Shown here: positions 45,438 to 54,304 of the stretch, in pieces
Layout: each line of letters opens with the position of its first letter
Position numbering within the stretch: position 1 is the stretch's first letter
Assembly: GCF_013341275.1 (NCBI RefSeq)
Contig: NZ_CP054476.1
Location: 372,001 to 436,000 of the forward strand
From: Methyloligella sp. GL2
GTDB lineage: Bacteria; Pseudomonadota; Alphaproteobacteria; Rhizobiales; Methyloligellaceae
Reading direction: 5' to 3'
Length of the DNA stretch: 64,000 bases
Position numbers and translations under genes: made by a program
Notes under the pieces: generated by a model
The model's database searches: none
Told to the model about the DNA's origin: nothing
What the model saw: only the letters and a program-made list of their open reading frames with translations

Positions 45438-46379
45438 ATGGCTTGGGGCGAGAAAACCTGGGACGAAGAGCGTTTCGAGGGCGTGAAGGATCTCGCGATC
45501 CGGGCATCGGCCCTGTCGATGGGCTTCGTGTTCGTCTCCGCAGGGTGGCGGCGCTTCGTCAATGCGCCGGCCAAGCTCGACATCGAGAGCGCCAAGAGCG
45601 TTGCCAACAAGCTGGTGGAAGCGGCGCCCGGCTCGCCGCTGGAAGGCGTGATCCATTGGCTGCTTGCCAGCCCGTCTTTGGCCGGGCCGGCGGTCTATCT
45701 GATGACCACCGGCGAGGTGCTGGCGGGGCTGGGCCTGATCTTCGGTGCCTTCACCCGTCTCGCCGCGGCCGGCGCGGCGGCGCTCAACATCGCGCTAATG
45801 CTGATCTTCGGCTGGCAGGGTTATGAGTGTCTGGACGAGTGGACCATGTCGGCGCTGGGCTTCGCCATCTCGGTCAGCGTCATGCTGTACGGGCCGGGCA
45901 GCTTCTCCTTCGACAGCGCCGTCGGCATCGATCCGTTCCGGCGCCTGTTCACCCGCAAGGTGGCGGTCGGGCTCACGGTGTTCTCAATCGTCTTCACCGT
46001 CGCCTTCTACGCCTATTTCTTCGGCATCGCGGAGCTGAAGCGGCGCACCTCGGTCTCGACCTATTCGATCGTCGCCGAAAAGGTCGAAGGCGAGACAGGC
46101 GCGGCGACGCTTTATGTCAATGCCGGCGGCTCGCCGACCTCCAGCTATGTGAAATCGATCACCTTCACGCTGGAGGATGGCAGCGAGGTCACCCAAGAGG
46201 CGGGCGACATCGACGTTCTGAAGAGCCATTTCGAGCCCTGGTCGCAATCCGGCAAGGTGGTCGACGGGGTGCTGAAGCTGCGGCTCGGCTCCAAGACCGA
46301 TATCCGCCTGCCTGAGGGTGCGGTCTCCGCCACCATCGACCTGATCGACAATCCCGACCAAACGGTCTCGTTCCGTTAG
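45438..46379 (+). CDS. Fused DoxD-DoxA-like thiosulfate:quinone oxidoreductase candidate
   Basis: 313 residues, GAGGAG before the ATG. The N-terminal half (about 20-200) is DoxD/DoxX-like with four or five membrane helices: RASALSMGFVFVSAGWRRFVN, TTGEVLAGLGLIFGAFTRLAA, GWQGYECLDEWTMSALGF. The C-terminal soluble part (about 205-313) resembles DoxA with TLYVNAGGSPTSSYVKSITF and VLKLRLGSKTDIRLP. In Acidianus DoxD and DoxA form the enzyme that oxidises thiosulfate to tetrathionate with quinone; bacterial DoxDA fusions are known. Position next to the quinol oxidase fits. Activity is inferred. Confidence 0.75.
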   Translation: MAWGEKTWDEERFEGVKDLAIRASALSMGFVFVSAGWRRFVNAPAKLDIESAKSVANKLVEAAPGSPLEGVIHWLLASPSLAGPAVYLMTTGEVLAGLGLIFGAFTRLAAAGAAALNIALMLIFGWQGYECLDEWTMSALGFAISVSVMLYGPGSFSFDSAVGIDPFRRLFTRKVAVGLTVFSIVFTVAFYAYFFGIAELKRRTSVSTYSIVAEKVEGETGAATLYVNAGGSPTSSYVKSITFTLEDGSEVTQEAGDIDVLKSHFEPWSQSGKVVDGVLKLRLGSKTDIRLPEGAVSATIDLIDNPDQTVSFR

Positions 46380-46468
46380 GATCTGCGAGAGTCTCAATTT
46401 TTTGCTCGCATAAGTGGCGTTGGTTTCGATAGGCTCGACTGGGCTCCGTGTTCTCCGGTCGATCCATC

Positions 46469-47626
46469 ATGCCGTTCTACTTCCGCAAATCGGTTGCCGC
46501 AGGCCCCTTCCGATTCAATTTCTCCCAAAGCGGCGTTGGCATTTCGGTCGGCGTAAAGGGCTTTCGCATCGGGACCGGCCCGCGGGGCCATTACGTGCGT
46601 GCAGGCCTTGGCGGCATCTACTATCGCGGATCGTTGGGCGGTGCTGGAGAGAGGTCCAAACGGCGACGTGAAGCTGCCGCGCGGAGGCGAGAGCTACGCA
46701 CGGTTCCTTCCTCCGTGGAGATGACCGAAATCGAGTCCGGTGATGTTTTAGAGATGCGGGACGAAAAAGTCGGCGACCTGATCGACGAGCTGAATGCCAA
46801 GCAGCAGCAAATCAGTTTCGCAAAAGTCTTTGGCTATGGCTTTGCGCTTCTCGGGCTCGCCGCTGGATTGTTATCGGGCGGTGCTGGCTGGATCATCGTT
46901 GCCTTTGCATTACCAGCTTGGGTGTTCGGAAGTTGGCTTGATTCTTATCGGCGCAAAGTGGTCGTTTTGTATGATCTCGATACGACAATAGAGGCACGCT
47001 ATCGCGCTCTAACAGAGGGTATCGATACCCTGGCTAACTGCGGCGCCAAATGGCACATCGAATCGCACGGCCAAATCTCGAATCTGACGGCGTGGAAACA
47101 ACACGCTGGAGCCGATCGGCTGGTCAGTCGGAAAAGCACTTCGTTGTCCTATGCCAAGCCCAAGGTACTAGAGAGCAATATCACGCCGCCTGCGCTCGGT
47201 GTCGGCCGGCAGGTGATCTACCTGTTGCCGGATGTCGTGTTGATGGAAGATTCAAGCCGATTTGGTGCGATCGCCTATCGCGACCTCGATCTTCGTATCG
47301 ATCAAACGAACTTTATCGAAGATGGTTCGGTCCCCAAGGATGCCGAGGTGGTCGGCTATACCTGGAAGCATCCGAATAAGCGCGGCGGACCGGATCGGCG
47401 GTTCAAGGACAATTATCAAATTCCGGTCTGCCGCTACGAGCAACTTCATCTTACGAGCGAGAGCGGCGTAAACGAGCTGCTTATCTTCTCGCAGTTAGGG
47501 CTTTTGGAGAGTGTGATCAGATCATTCGAAGCTCTCTCCAAAACGCCTTTGGTGGACGACGCCCGGCAGTCGCTCGCCGAAAGAATAAACGCGCTAGAGC
47601 CGCGTGCAGCTTCGGCTATCAGCTAG
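46469..47626 (+). CDS. DUF4236 domain protein with membrane hairpin and novel C-terminal domain
   Basis: 385 residues from the ATG at 46469. Residues 1-55 are a DUF4236 domain (FYFRKSVAAGPFRFNFSQSG, then VGVKGFRIGTGPRG and GLGGIYYRG). Residues about 110-165 form two membrane helices, and the C-terminal 220 residues are soluble, with YRALTEGIDTLANCGAKWHI, LPDVVLMEDSSRFGAIAYRDLDL and YTWKHPNKRGGPDRRFKDN. That C-terminal layout is seen in some DUF4236 proteins but has no known function. The gene looks less GC-rich than its neighbours and stands alone. Confidence 0.75.
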   Translation: MPFYFRKSVAAGPFRFNFSQSGVGISVGVKGFRIGTGPRGHYVRAGLGGIYYRGSLGGAGERSKRRREAAARRRELRTVPSSVEMTEIESGDVLEMRDEKVGDLIDELNAKQQQISFAKVFGYGFALLGLAAGLLSGGAGWIIVAFALPAWVFGSWLDSYRRKVVVLYDLDTTIEARYRALTEGIDTLANCGAKWHIESHGQISNLTAWKQHAGADRLVSRKSTSLSYAKPKVLESNITPPALGVGRQVIYLLPDVVLMEDSSRFGAIAYRDLDLRIDQTNFIEDGSVPKDAEVVGYTWKHPNKRGGPDRRFKDNYQIPVCRYEQLHLTSESGVNELLIFSQLGLLESVIRSFEALSKTPLVDDARQSLAERINALEPRAASAIS

Positions 47627-47770
47627 TTGCTGCGGCGCGATCAAGCGGTCGATCACCATTCCACTAGGGCGGATCAAGGCATTCACAGCTTTCGATTGTT
47701 TGGCCGGGTGCATCCCCCTGCGTCGGTTCGTCTCTTTTCGCGGCGGGCGGCGGGTTTATATGAAGTGGAG

Positions 47771-47792
47771 ATAACTTAAGCTTGCTTATAAT
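47771..47792 (+). promoter_or_regulatory. Candidate -10 box and MarR operator of the emr operon
   Basis: TATAAT at 47787-47792 is a perfect -10 box, 15 bases before the MarR ATG at 47808. It overlaps an imperfect inverted repeat ATAA-(11)-TTAT (47771-47789). No good -35 box is seen. A MarR-family repressor blocking its own promoter here would be typical. Confidence 0.4.
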
Positions 47793-47807
47793 AGATAGGG
47801 CTCAGAT

Positions 47808-48296
47808 ATGGCGCATGACGATCTGCAGCGTCCGAGCTTGGGCTTTCTGCTCCACGATGTGGCGCGCTTGCTCCGCAAGCAGTTCGAGCAGAATGCCCGC
47901 GTGCTCGGAATGACACGCGCACAATGGCAGGTGCTGGCCTATTTGCGCTTCTACGAAGGGATTCGCCAGGGCGCGCTCGCGGAGATTCTCGAGCTGGAAC
48001 CGATCAGCTTGTCCCGCGTCGTCGACAAGCTGGAGGCCGCCGAGCTGGTGGAGCGCCGGCCCGACCCGAAGGACCGCCGTAGCAAGCGGCTGTTCCTGCT
48101 CCCCGGAGCCGAGACGGTCCTGAAGCAGCTGAAATCGATCAGCGAGACGCTGAAACGGGACGCGCTGACCGGCGTCACGCCGGAAGAGGAAGAGACCATG
48201 CTCCGGGTGCTTCAGATCATGCGCGCCAATGTGACCTGCGGAAGTTCCGAGGAGCGGGCAGACGAAAAGTCCAAGGAGACGGTGAAGGCCGGGTGA
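47808..48296 (+). CDS. MarR family transcriptional regulator
   Basis: 162 residues. Winged helix: RKQFEQNARVLGMTRAQWQVLAYLRF, then LAEILELEPISLSRVVDKLEAAELVERRPDPKDRRSKRLFL, the recognition helix and wing with the conserved Asp-x-Arg. It is followed four bases later by an EmrA-type adaptor gene, so it most likely represses this efflux operon and is relieved by a substrate of the pump. Confidence 0.95.
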   Translation: MAHDDLQRPSLGFLLHDVARLLRKQFEQNARVLGMTRAQWQVLAYLRFYEGIRQGALAEILELEPISLSRVVDKLEAAELVERRPDPKDRRSKRLFLLPGAETVLKQLKSISETLKRDALTGVTPEEEETMLRVLQIMRANVTCGSSEERADEKSKETVKAG

Positions 48297-48300
48297 TGCG

Positions 48301-49590
48301 ATGAGCAAGATCGACAAGCAAGACAGCTTCACCGAAGCCGAGCCGATCAGCGCGCAAAAGACTGAGCGCGAAACGGCCGCTGAGGCACCGGAAGCGAAGG
48401 TGGCCGAAAAGACGGCGGACGTGTCCGTGGAGGATGAGGCGGAGCGTGATGCCGAGACTGGCGGCGAGGGGGCAGGCCAAACGGAAAGCCCGTCGCGCCG
48501 GCGCCGTATGCGGCATCTACTGTTCGCACTGTTGCCGCTTGCGCTCGTGGTCGGCGGCTATTTCTACGTCACCGGCGGCGCGGTGATGGATTCCGACAAT
48601 GCCTATGTGCGGGCCGACACGGTCTCCGTCTCCACCGATGTCTCCGGCATCGTCGAAAGCGTTGCGGTGCACGATAACGAGCAGGTGAAGAAGGGCCAGG
48701 TGCTGTTCCGGCTCGATCCGCTGCCGTTCCAACTGGCGCTGGAGAAGGCGAACGGCCAGCTCGGCATCGCCAAGGCGCAGCTCGCAGCCCAGAAGGGTGC
48801 CTATGCGCAGATCCAGACCGAGCTCAAACAGGCCGAGCTGGATGTCGCTTTCTACGAGCGCGATTTCGAGCGCAAGAAGACGCTGCAGGCGCAGGATTTC
48901 GCCAGCCGCGCCCAATTCGACGAATCCCAGCACAATCTGCAGGACGCGGAGCAGAACCTCGCTTCGCTGAAGACCCAGCTCGCCCAGGCCGCAGCGAAGC
49001 TGGACGGACATCCCGATTATCCGGTGGAGAAGCTCTCCGGCTACAAATACGCCCTCGCGGAGCGGGACGAGGCGGCGCGGCAGCTCCGCCACGCCACGGT
49101 GCGGGCGCCGTTCGACGGGGTGGTGACCAACGTTCCAAAGCTTCAGGTGGGACAGTCGCTCGGCGCCGGCGCGGCGGCGTTCAGCCTGGTGGCCACGCAT
49201 CACGTCTGGGTGGAATCGAACCCGAAAGAAACCCAGCTCACCTGGGTCAAACCGGGCCAGCCGGTCAGCGTTACCGTCGATACCTATCCGGGCGTCACCT
49301 GGCACGGCACGGTGGATAGTATCAGCCCGGCCTCGGCCTCCAGCTTCTCGATCCTGCCGGCGCAGAATACCTCCGGCAACTGGGTCAAGGTGGTGCAGCG
49401 TATTCCTCTGCGGGTGAAGATCGAGACGCCGGATGACCTGCCGACGCTGCGTGCCGGGATGAGCGCCGAGATCGCCGTGGATACCGGCCATGTGCGCGGG
49501 CTTCCTACTTTCCTGACCGATTGGTTCGGCGGCGCCACGGCGCATGCCAAATCCGGCAAGGCGTCCTCCGGCAAGGCGTCCCATGGCTAG
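48301..49590 (+). CDS. emrA: HlyD/EmrA family efflux adaptor
   Basis: 429 residues. An unusually long acidic cytoplasmic tail (about 1-65, many Glu/Ala) precedes one membrane helix (about 72-92). The periplasmic part has a lipoyl half (VSGIVESVAVHDNEQVKKGQVLFRLDP), a coiled coil (about 160-245), the second lipoyl half (ATVRAPFDGVVTNVPKLQVGQS) and a beta-barrel. It links the EmrB pump to an outer-membrane channel; no TolC-like gene is nearby. Its end overlaps the emrB start. Confidence 0.93.
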   Translation: MSKIDKQDSFTEAEPISAQKTERETAAEAPEAKVAEKTADVSVEDEAERDAETGGEGAGQTESPSRRRRMRHLLFALLPLALVVGGYFYVTGGAVMDSDNAYVRADTVSVSTDVSGIVESVAVHDNEQVKKGQVLFRLDPLPFQLALEKANGQLGIAKAQLAAQKGAYAQIQTELKQAELDVAFYERDFERKKTLQAQDFASRAQFDESQHNLQDAEQNLASLKTQLAQAAAKLDGHPDYPVEKLSGYKYALAERDEAARQLRHATVRAPFDGVVTNVPKLQVGQSLGAGAAAFSLVATHHVWVESNPKETQLTWVKPGQPVSVTVDTYPGVTWHGTVDSISPASASSFSILPAQNTSGNWVKVVQRIPLRVKIETPDDLPTLRAGMSAEIAVDTGHVRGLPTFLTDWFGGATAHAKSGKASSGKASHG

Positions 49591-51130
49591 CAGCGCCGCC
49601 ATGGCGGGGGAGGCATCCGGCTTTCAGGTGGTGCCGGGCCGCGCGATGATCACCTTTTGCATCGTGCTGGCGGTGGTCATGCAGGCGCTGGATACCACCA
49701 TCGCCAATGTCGCGCTGCCCTATATCCAGGGCTCGGTGGCGGCGAGCCAGGATCAGGTCAACTGGGTGCTGACCTCCTATATCGTCGCCGCGGCGATCAT
49801 GACGCCGCCCTCCGGCTGGCTCGCCGGCCGGTTCGGGCGCAAGCGCGTGCTGATGGTGGCGATCGTCGGCTTCGTCGTTGCTTCGATGCTGTGCGGCATG
49901 GCCCAGTCGCTGACCCAGATCGTCGGCTTCCGGCTGATGCAGGGCGCGTTCGGCGCGGCGCTGGTTCCCATCGCGCAATCCTTCCTGCTGGATCTCTACC
50001 CGCCGGAGCAGCACGGCCGGGCCATGGGGCTGTTCGGCATGTCGGTGATGATCGGCCCGGTTCTGGGGCCGGTGCTTGGCGGCTGGCTGACGGAGAATTT
50101 CACCTGGCGCTGGGTGTTCTACATCAACCTGCCCATTGGCCTCGTCGCGCTGATCGGGGTTCTGATCTTCGTGCACGAAACGGCGAAGAGCCGGCAGCAG
50201 GGGCTGGACTGGACCGGCTTCATCAGCCTCTCCATCGCCATCGGCGCGCTGCAGCTTCTGCTCGACCGGGGCGAGCAGCTCAACTGGTTCGGCTCCGGCG
50301 AGATCGTGCTGGAGGCGCTGGTCTCGGTCTCGGCCTTTTACGTCTTCCTGGTGCATGTCTTCACCACGGATAATCCGTTCGTGCCGCCGGCCCTGTTCCG
50401 CGACCGCAACTTCGCCATTGGCACCTGCTTCATCTTTATCATCTTCGCCACCTATCTCGCCTCCATGGCGCTGCTGACGCCGTTTCTGCAGACGCTGATG
50501 GACTATCCGGTGACGACGGCGGGGCTGGTGATGGGGCCGCGCGGGCTCGGCACCATGATCTCGATGCTGATCGTCGGGCGGCTGACGGGCCGCATCGATA
50601 CCCGCCTACTGATTGCCAGCGGGCTTTTAATGACTGCCTACGCCATGTGGGTGATGACCGGCTGGACTGCGGATATCGGGCCGTGGGACGTGGTGATCAC
50701 CGGCTTCGTGCAAGGAGCCGGTCTCGGCTTCCTGTTCGTGCCGCTGACCACGGTGACCTTCGCCACCTTGCCGCCGGAGCAGCGCACCCATGCCACCGGT
50801 TTCTTCAACCTGTCGCGCAATATCGGCGGCAGCGTCGGCATATCGGCGGTCTCGGCGCTTCTGGTGGAGAACACGCAAGTCAATCACGCCGAGATCGGCG
50901 CCTATGCGACGCCGTTCAATCACGCACTCGGCGCGGCGCCTCTGTTCGATCCGTCCAGTGCGCAAGGCCTCGCGCTCCTCAACCAGGAGATAACGCGGCA
51001 GGCGACGATCATCGCCTTCATCGACGATTTCTGGCTGATGATGGCCGCTTCGCTCGTTGCCGTCGCGCTGGTGCTGTTCATCCGCAAAGGCAAGGGTGGC
51101 GGCAATGCCGAGCCCGTAGCGATGGAGTAG
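49583..51130 (+). CDS. emrB: DHA2 family multidrug efflux MFS (EmrB type)
   Basis: 515 residues from the ATG at 49583, overlapping emrA by eight bases. Fourteen helices, with the DHA2 signatures VVMQALDTTIANVALPYIQG (motif D1), GWLAGRFGRKRVLM (motif A) and MGLFGMSVMIGPVLGPVLGGWL (motif C). It exports hydrophobic drugs, uncouplers or fatty acids by proton antiport together with EmrA. Third gene of a marR-emrA-emrB operon. Confidence 0.95.
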   Translation: MASSAAMAGEASGFQVVPGRAMITFCIVLAVVMQALDTTIANVALPYIQGSVAASQDQVNWVLTSYIVAAAIMTPPSGWLAGRFGRKRVLMVAIVGFVVASMLCGMAQSLTQIVGFRLMQGAFGAALVPIAQSFLLDLYPPEQHGRAMGLFGMSVMIGPVLGPVLGGWLTENFTWRWVFYINLPIGLVALIGVLIFVHETAKSRQQGLDWTGFISLSIAIGALQLLLDRGEQLNWFGSGEIVLEALVSVSAFYVFLVHVFTTDNPFVPPALFRDRNFAIGTCFIFIIFATYLASMALLTPFLQTLMDYPVTTAGLVMGPRGLGTMISMLIVGRLTGRIDTRLLIASGLLMTAYAMWVMTGWTADIGPWDVVITGFVQGAGLGFLFVPLTTVTFATLPPEQRTHATGFFNLSRNIGGSVGISAVSALLVENTQVNHAEIGAYATPFNHALGAAPLFDPSSAQGLALLNQEITRQATIIAFIDDFWLMMAASLVAVALVLFIRKGKGGGNAEPVAME

Positions 51131-51137
51131 GGCTGGA

Positions 51138-51908
51138 ATGCAAAAAATTCATCGTGCCGCCGCAGAAGGCTTCGAAGCCGGTGCGGAGGTCTATGCCGCC
51201 GCCCGCCCCGATTACCCGGAAGCCTTGGAGCCTTGGCTCACGACCAAGCTTAAGCTCGGCCCCGGACGGCGCGTTCTCGATCTCGGTGCAGGGACGGGCA
51301 AGTTTCTGCCGAGACTCCTAGCGACTGGCGCGGAGACGGTTGCGGTGGAGCCGGTCGCGGCCATGCGCGCGGCGCTTTCCGCCCGATTTCCTGAGATTCG
51401 CGCTTTGGAGGGGACGGCGGAAGCCATTCCGCTCGAAGACAATTCGGTCGACGCGGTGACCTGCGCTCAATGCTTTCACTGGTTCGCCAGCGCCGAGGCG
51501 CTGCAGGAGATCCGGCGCGTCTTGAAGCCCGGCGGCGTTCTCGGGCTGATCTGGAATATGCGCGATGAGAGCGTGCCGTTCGTCGCCGCTGTGCAGGCGG
51601 TCATCGCGCCCTATGCGAAGGATGCGCCGAGCTATGGGAGCGGTGCTTGGCGGCGCCTGTTCCCGGCGGACGGCTTCGGGCCGCTTGAGGAGAGCCGCTT
51701 CTCCAATGTGCAATCCGGTCCGCCGGAGCAGGTGATCCTCGGCCGGCTCTTGTCGACGAGCTATATCGCGGCCCTGCCCGAGGCGGAGCGGCGAGAGGTC
51801 GCCGCCAGGATCGAGGCAGTGATTGCGGGCGATCCGACGCTTGCCGGCAAGGCCGTCGTGCAGATGCCCTACGAAACCTTGGCCGCTTGCTGCACCAAGA
51901 GCGGCTAG
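51138..51908 (+). CDS. Class I SAM-dependent methyltransferase
   Basis: 256 residues, eight bases after emrB, so possibly cotranscribed. The SAM loop VLDLGAGTGKFLPRLLATGAE is at about 37-57, then VEPVAAMRAAL, GTAEAIPLEDNSVDAVTCAQCFHWF and EIRRVLKPGGVLGLIWNM. It belongs to the Methyltransf_11 group (similar to yeast Tmt1/bacterial Tam-like enzymes). The N-terminal HRAAAEGFEAGAEVYAAARPDYP is typical. The substrate is unknown. Confidence 0.92.
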   Translation: MQKIHRAAAEGFEAGAEVYAAARPDYPEALEPWLTTKLKLGPGRRVLDLGAGTGKFLPRLLATGAETVAVEPVAAMRAALSARFPEIRALEGTAEAIPLEDNSVDAVTCAQCFHWFASAEALQEIRRVLKPGGVLGLIWNMRDESVPFVAAVQAVIAPYAKDAPSYGSGAWRRLFPADGFGPLEESRFSNVQSGPPEQVILGRLLSTSYIAALPEAERREVAARIEAVIAGDPTLAGKAVVQMPYETLAACCTKSG

Positions 51909-52007
51909 CGCTCGTCCTGCTCTTGCCAGATGCGGTGCGGTGGCGAAGTATGGCGCCGCCGTCAGCTGGGCCGCCTGGATGCGGCCCGTTCGTTTCGCCG
52001 GGGGAGC

Positions 52008-52760
52008 ATGGCTACCGATCGACCGCTGGATTTTCTGATTGCCGGGGTGCAGAAGGGCGGCACGACGGCGCTTTGGCATTTCCTCTCCCAGCATCCGGCT
52101 GTGTGCTTCGGCTCCAAGAAGGAGCTGCATTTCTTCGACGATGAGAGGCTGGATTGGTCTGCGCCGCCCTACGATGCGCTGCATGCCGAATTCGCCGATG
52201 CGCCGCCCGGCAGCGTGTGCGGAGATGCTACGCCGATCTACAGCTATTGGGTGCCGAGCATGGCGCGTATTGCCGCCTATAATCCCGATATCAAATTGAT
52301 CTTCAGCTTTCGCGATCCGGTTGCCCGCGCCTATTCCCATTGGCGCATGGAGGTCTCGCGCGGGGCGGAGCAGCTCTCCTTTTCCGAAGCGATCCGGGAA
52401 GGGCGCGCGCGTGTGGCCCGCGAAGCCCAGATCAGCGGCTGTCACCGGGTGTATAGCTATGTGGAGCGGGGGTTTTATGCCGAGCAGCTCGACCGGGTGT
52501 TCGAACATTTTCCGAAAGAGCAGGTGCTGCTTCTGCGCCAGGCCGATCTGGACCGCGACCAGGCGCAGGTCTTGGATGAGACGTTCGGGTTTTTGGGCGT
52601 CGCGCCGCTGGCCGAGCCGCCGGAGAAGGAATGGGTGTTTTCCTACGACAAACCCGAATTCGCCGGAATTTCCGACGAGGATCGGAGCTTTCTTGAGGAG
52701 CTCTACGCGCCCGATCGGCAACGGCTGAAATCGGAATACGGGCTCGATCTTTCGGGGTAG
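52008..52760 (+). CDS. Sulfotransferase domain protein
   Basis: 250 residues from the ATG at 52008; GGGGAG lies directly before it, unusually close. The 5'-phosphosulfate loop FLIAGVQKGGTTALWHFLSQHP is at the N-terminus and the 3'-phosphate site is FSFRDPVARAYSHWRMEV, so PAPS binding is well supported. The C-terminal half is of the bacterial sulfotransferase type that resembles heparan N-deacetylase/N-sulfotransferase domains. The acceptor may be a saccharide or a lipid. A sulfatase gene follows after 92 bases. Confidence 0.88.
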   Translation: MATDRPLDFLIAGVQKGGTTALWHFLSQHPAVCFGSKKELHFFDDERLDWSAPPYDALHAEFADAPPGSVCGDATPIYSYWVPSMARIAAYNPDIKLIFSFRDPVARAYSHWRMEVSRGAEQLSFSEAIREGRARVAREAQISGCHRVYSYVERGFYAEQLDRVFEHFPKEQVLLLRQADLDRDQAQVLDETFGFLGVAPLAEPPEKEWVFSYDKPEFAGISDEDRSFLEELYAPDRQRLKSEYGLDLSG

Positions 52761-52852
52761 AAATGATGCCACAGCCGAAAGGCTTGTCTGTGCGCGGCTG
52801 CGGCGGCATGGTCGCGTTCTTCCCTCGCCGACGCGAAATCGCGAGCCGATAC

Positions 52853-54259
52853 ATGAAGCTGACGTCTCTTCTTTTGACCCTCGCCGTGCTCGTTTCCGGC
52901 CTTGCGCTGTTCCCAAGCGAGAGCCGGGCGGCGGATAAGCGACCACCCAATATCATCCTGATCATGGCCGACGATCTCGGCTATGGCGATATCGAGCCAT
53001 TCGGGCAGAGCAAGTTCGAGACGCCATCGCTGCAGAAGCTGGCCGATGAAGGCGTGATGCTGACCGATTTCTACTCCGGCTCGGCGGTGTGTCAGCCTTC
53101 GCGCGAATCCCTCATGCGCGGCATGCATACCGGCCGGACTCAGCGGCAGTTCAACACGGAGCGCCCGCTTCGTCCCGACGACGTCACCATCGCCGAAAAG
53201 CTGAAACAGGCCGGCTATGTGACGGCGATTGCCGGTAAATGGTCGCTTGGCACCGGCGGCACCACCGGCGCGGCTGAGGCGCAAGGCTTCGACCATGTGT
53301 TCGGTTTTCGCAGCATGCGCGGCGGGGTCGACCGCTATTTCCCGGAGGCCATGGTCTGGGACGGGAAGAAGAAGCCCTATCCCGGCAATGTCGACGGCGG
53401 CCGGACCAACTTCTCCAGCTACGAGCTGCGCGAGGCGGTGCTCGGGGTGATCGAGGAGAATAAGGACAAGCCGTTCTTCATCTATTTTCCGATGATCCTG
53501 CCTCATGCCGATATCAGCCCGCCGCAGGATATGGTCGACGCGTTCAGCGGCAGGTATCCCGAGACGCCGTTCGAGGGCGGGCATTTCAAGGCGCAGAATG
53601 CGCCCAATGCCGCCTTCGCCGCCATGGTCACGATCCTCGACGATACGGTGGGCGCGGTGATGGAGAAGCTCCAGGCGGAGGGCCTCGACCGCGAGACGCT
53701 GGTGATCTTCACCTCCGATAACGGCCCGGTCTCCGTGGGCGGGCGCGACCATCTCTTCTTCAACTCGGCGAAGGGGCTGCGCGGCACCAAGGATACGCTC
53801 TACGAGGGCGGTATCCGCGTGCCTTTCATCGCGCGCTGGCCGGGGCATATTCCGGAAGGGGCGAGCTCCTCCGTGCCGGGCGCGTTCCAGGATATCTTCC
53901 CGACCTTGGCCGATGCCGCAGGGCTGAAGCCTGGGCCGACGCCGACGGGCCGCTCGCTTCTGCCGGCGCTGCTCGATCCGGATGCTGCGATGCCGGAGCG
54001 GCCGCTCTATTGGGCGCTGGACGACCGGAAGGCGAAATGCGCACCGGCGGCCGAGAAGGGCGTTCCGCGCAAGGCGCATTCGGAGGCGGTGCGGCTGGGG
54101 AACTGGAAGGCGATTCGCCCCGACTGCAACGCGGGCATCGCGCTCTACGATCTATCTAAAGATCCCGGCGAGCAGCACGATGTGGCCGCCGAGCATCCGG
54201 AGGTGATGGAGACGATCACCGCGATCATGGCCGAGGAATACGCGCCGGACTGGCGATAG
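52853..54259 (+). CDS. Arylsulfatase-type sulfatase, secreted
   Basis: 468 residues from the ATG at 52853, which gives a clear signal peptide (about 1-27, ending SRA-AD). The metal site begins IILIMADDLGYGD. The formylglycine motif is VCQPSRESLMRG with Cys80 in Cys-x-Pro-Ser-Arg, followed by HTGR. Later parts include IAGKWSLG, VIFTSDNGPVS and GLRGTKDTLYEGGIRVPFIARWPG. It hydrolyses sulfate esters in the periplasm or outside. It needs a formylglycine-generating enzyme, which is not in the window. The neighbouring sulfotransferase is the reverse activity. Confidence 0.93.
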   Translation: MKLTSLLLTLAVLVSGLALFPSESRAADKRPPNIILIMADDLGYGDIEPFGQSKFETPSLQKLADEGVMLTDFYSGSAVCQPSRESLMRGMHTGRTQRQFNTERPLRPDDVTIAEKLKQAGYVTAIAGKWSLGTGGTTGAAEAQGFDHVFGFRSMRGGVDRYFPEAMVWDGKKKPYPGNVDGGRTNFSSYELREAVLGVIEENKDKPFFIYFPMILPHADISPPQDMVDAFSGRYPETPFEGGHFKAQNAPNAAFAAMVTILDDTVGAVMEKLQAEGLDRETLVIFTSDNGPVSVGGRDHLFFNSAKGLRGTKDTLYEGGIRVPFIARWPGHIPEGASSSVPGAFQDIFPTLADAAGLKPGPTPTGRSLLPALLDPDAAMPERPLYWALDDRKAKCAPAAEKGVPRKAHSEAVRLGNWKAIRPDCNAGIALYDLSKDPGEQHDVAAEHPEVMETITAIMAEEYAPDWR

Positions 54260-54264
54260 CCGAA

Positions 54265-54291
54265 GCGCCCCGTCTGCTTCTTGAGGGGCGC
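54265..54291. terminator. Hairpin between sulfatase and CitE-like genes
   Basis: GCGCCCC (54265-54271) pairs with GGGGCGC (54285-54291) around a 13-base loop, between two convergent genes. No T-run on either strand, so this is a weak terminator candidate. Confidence 0.35.
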
Positions 54292-54304
54292 GCGGCCAGG
54301 CCGG

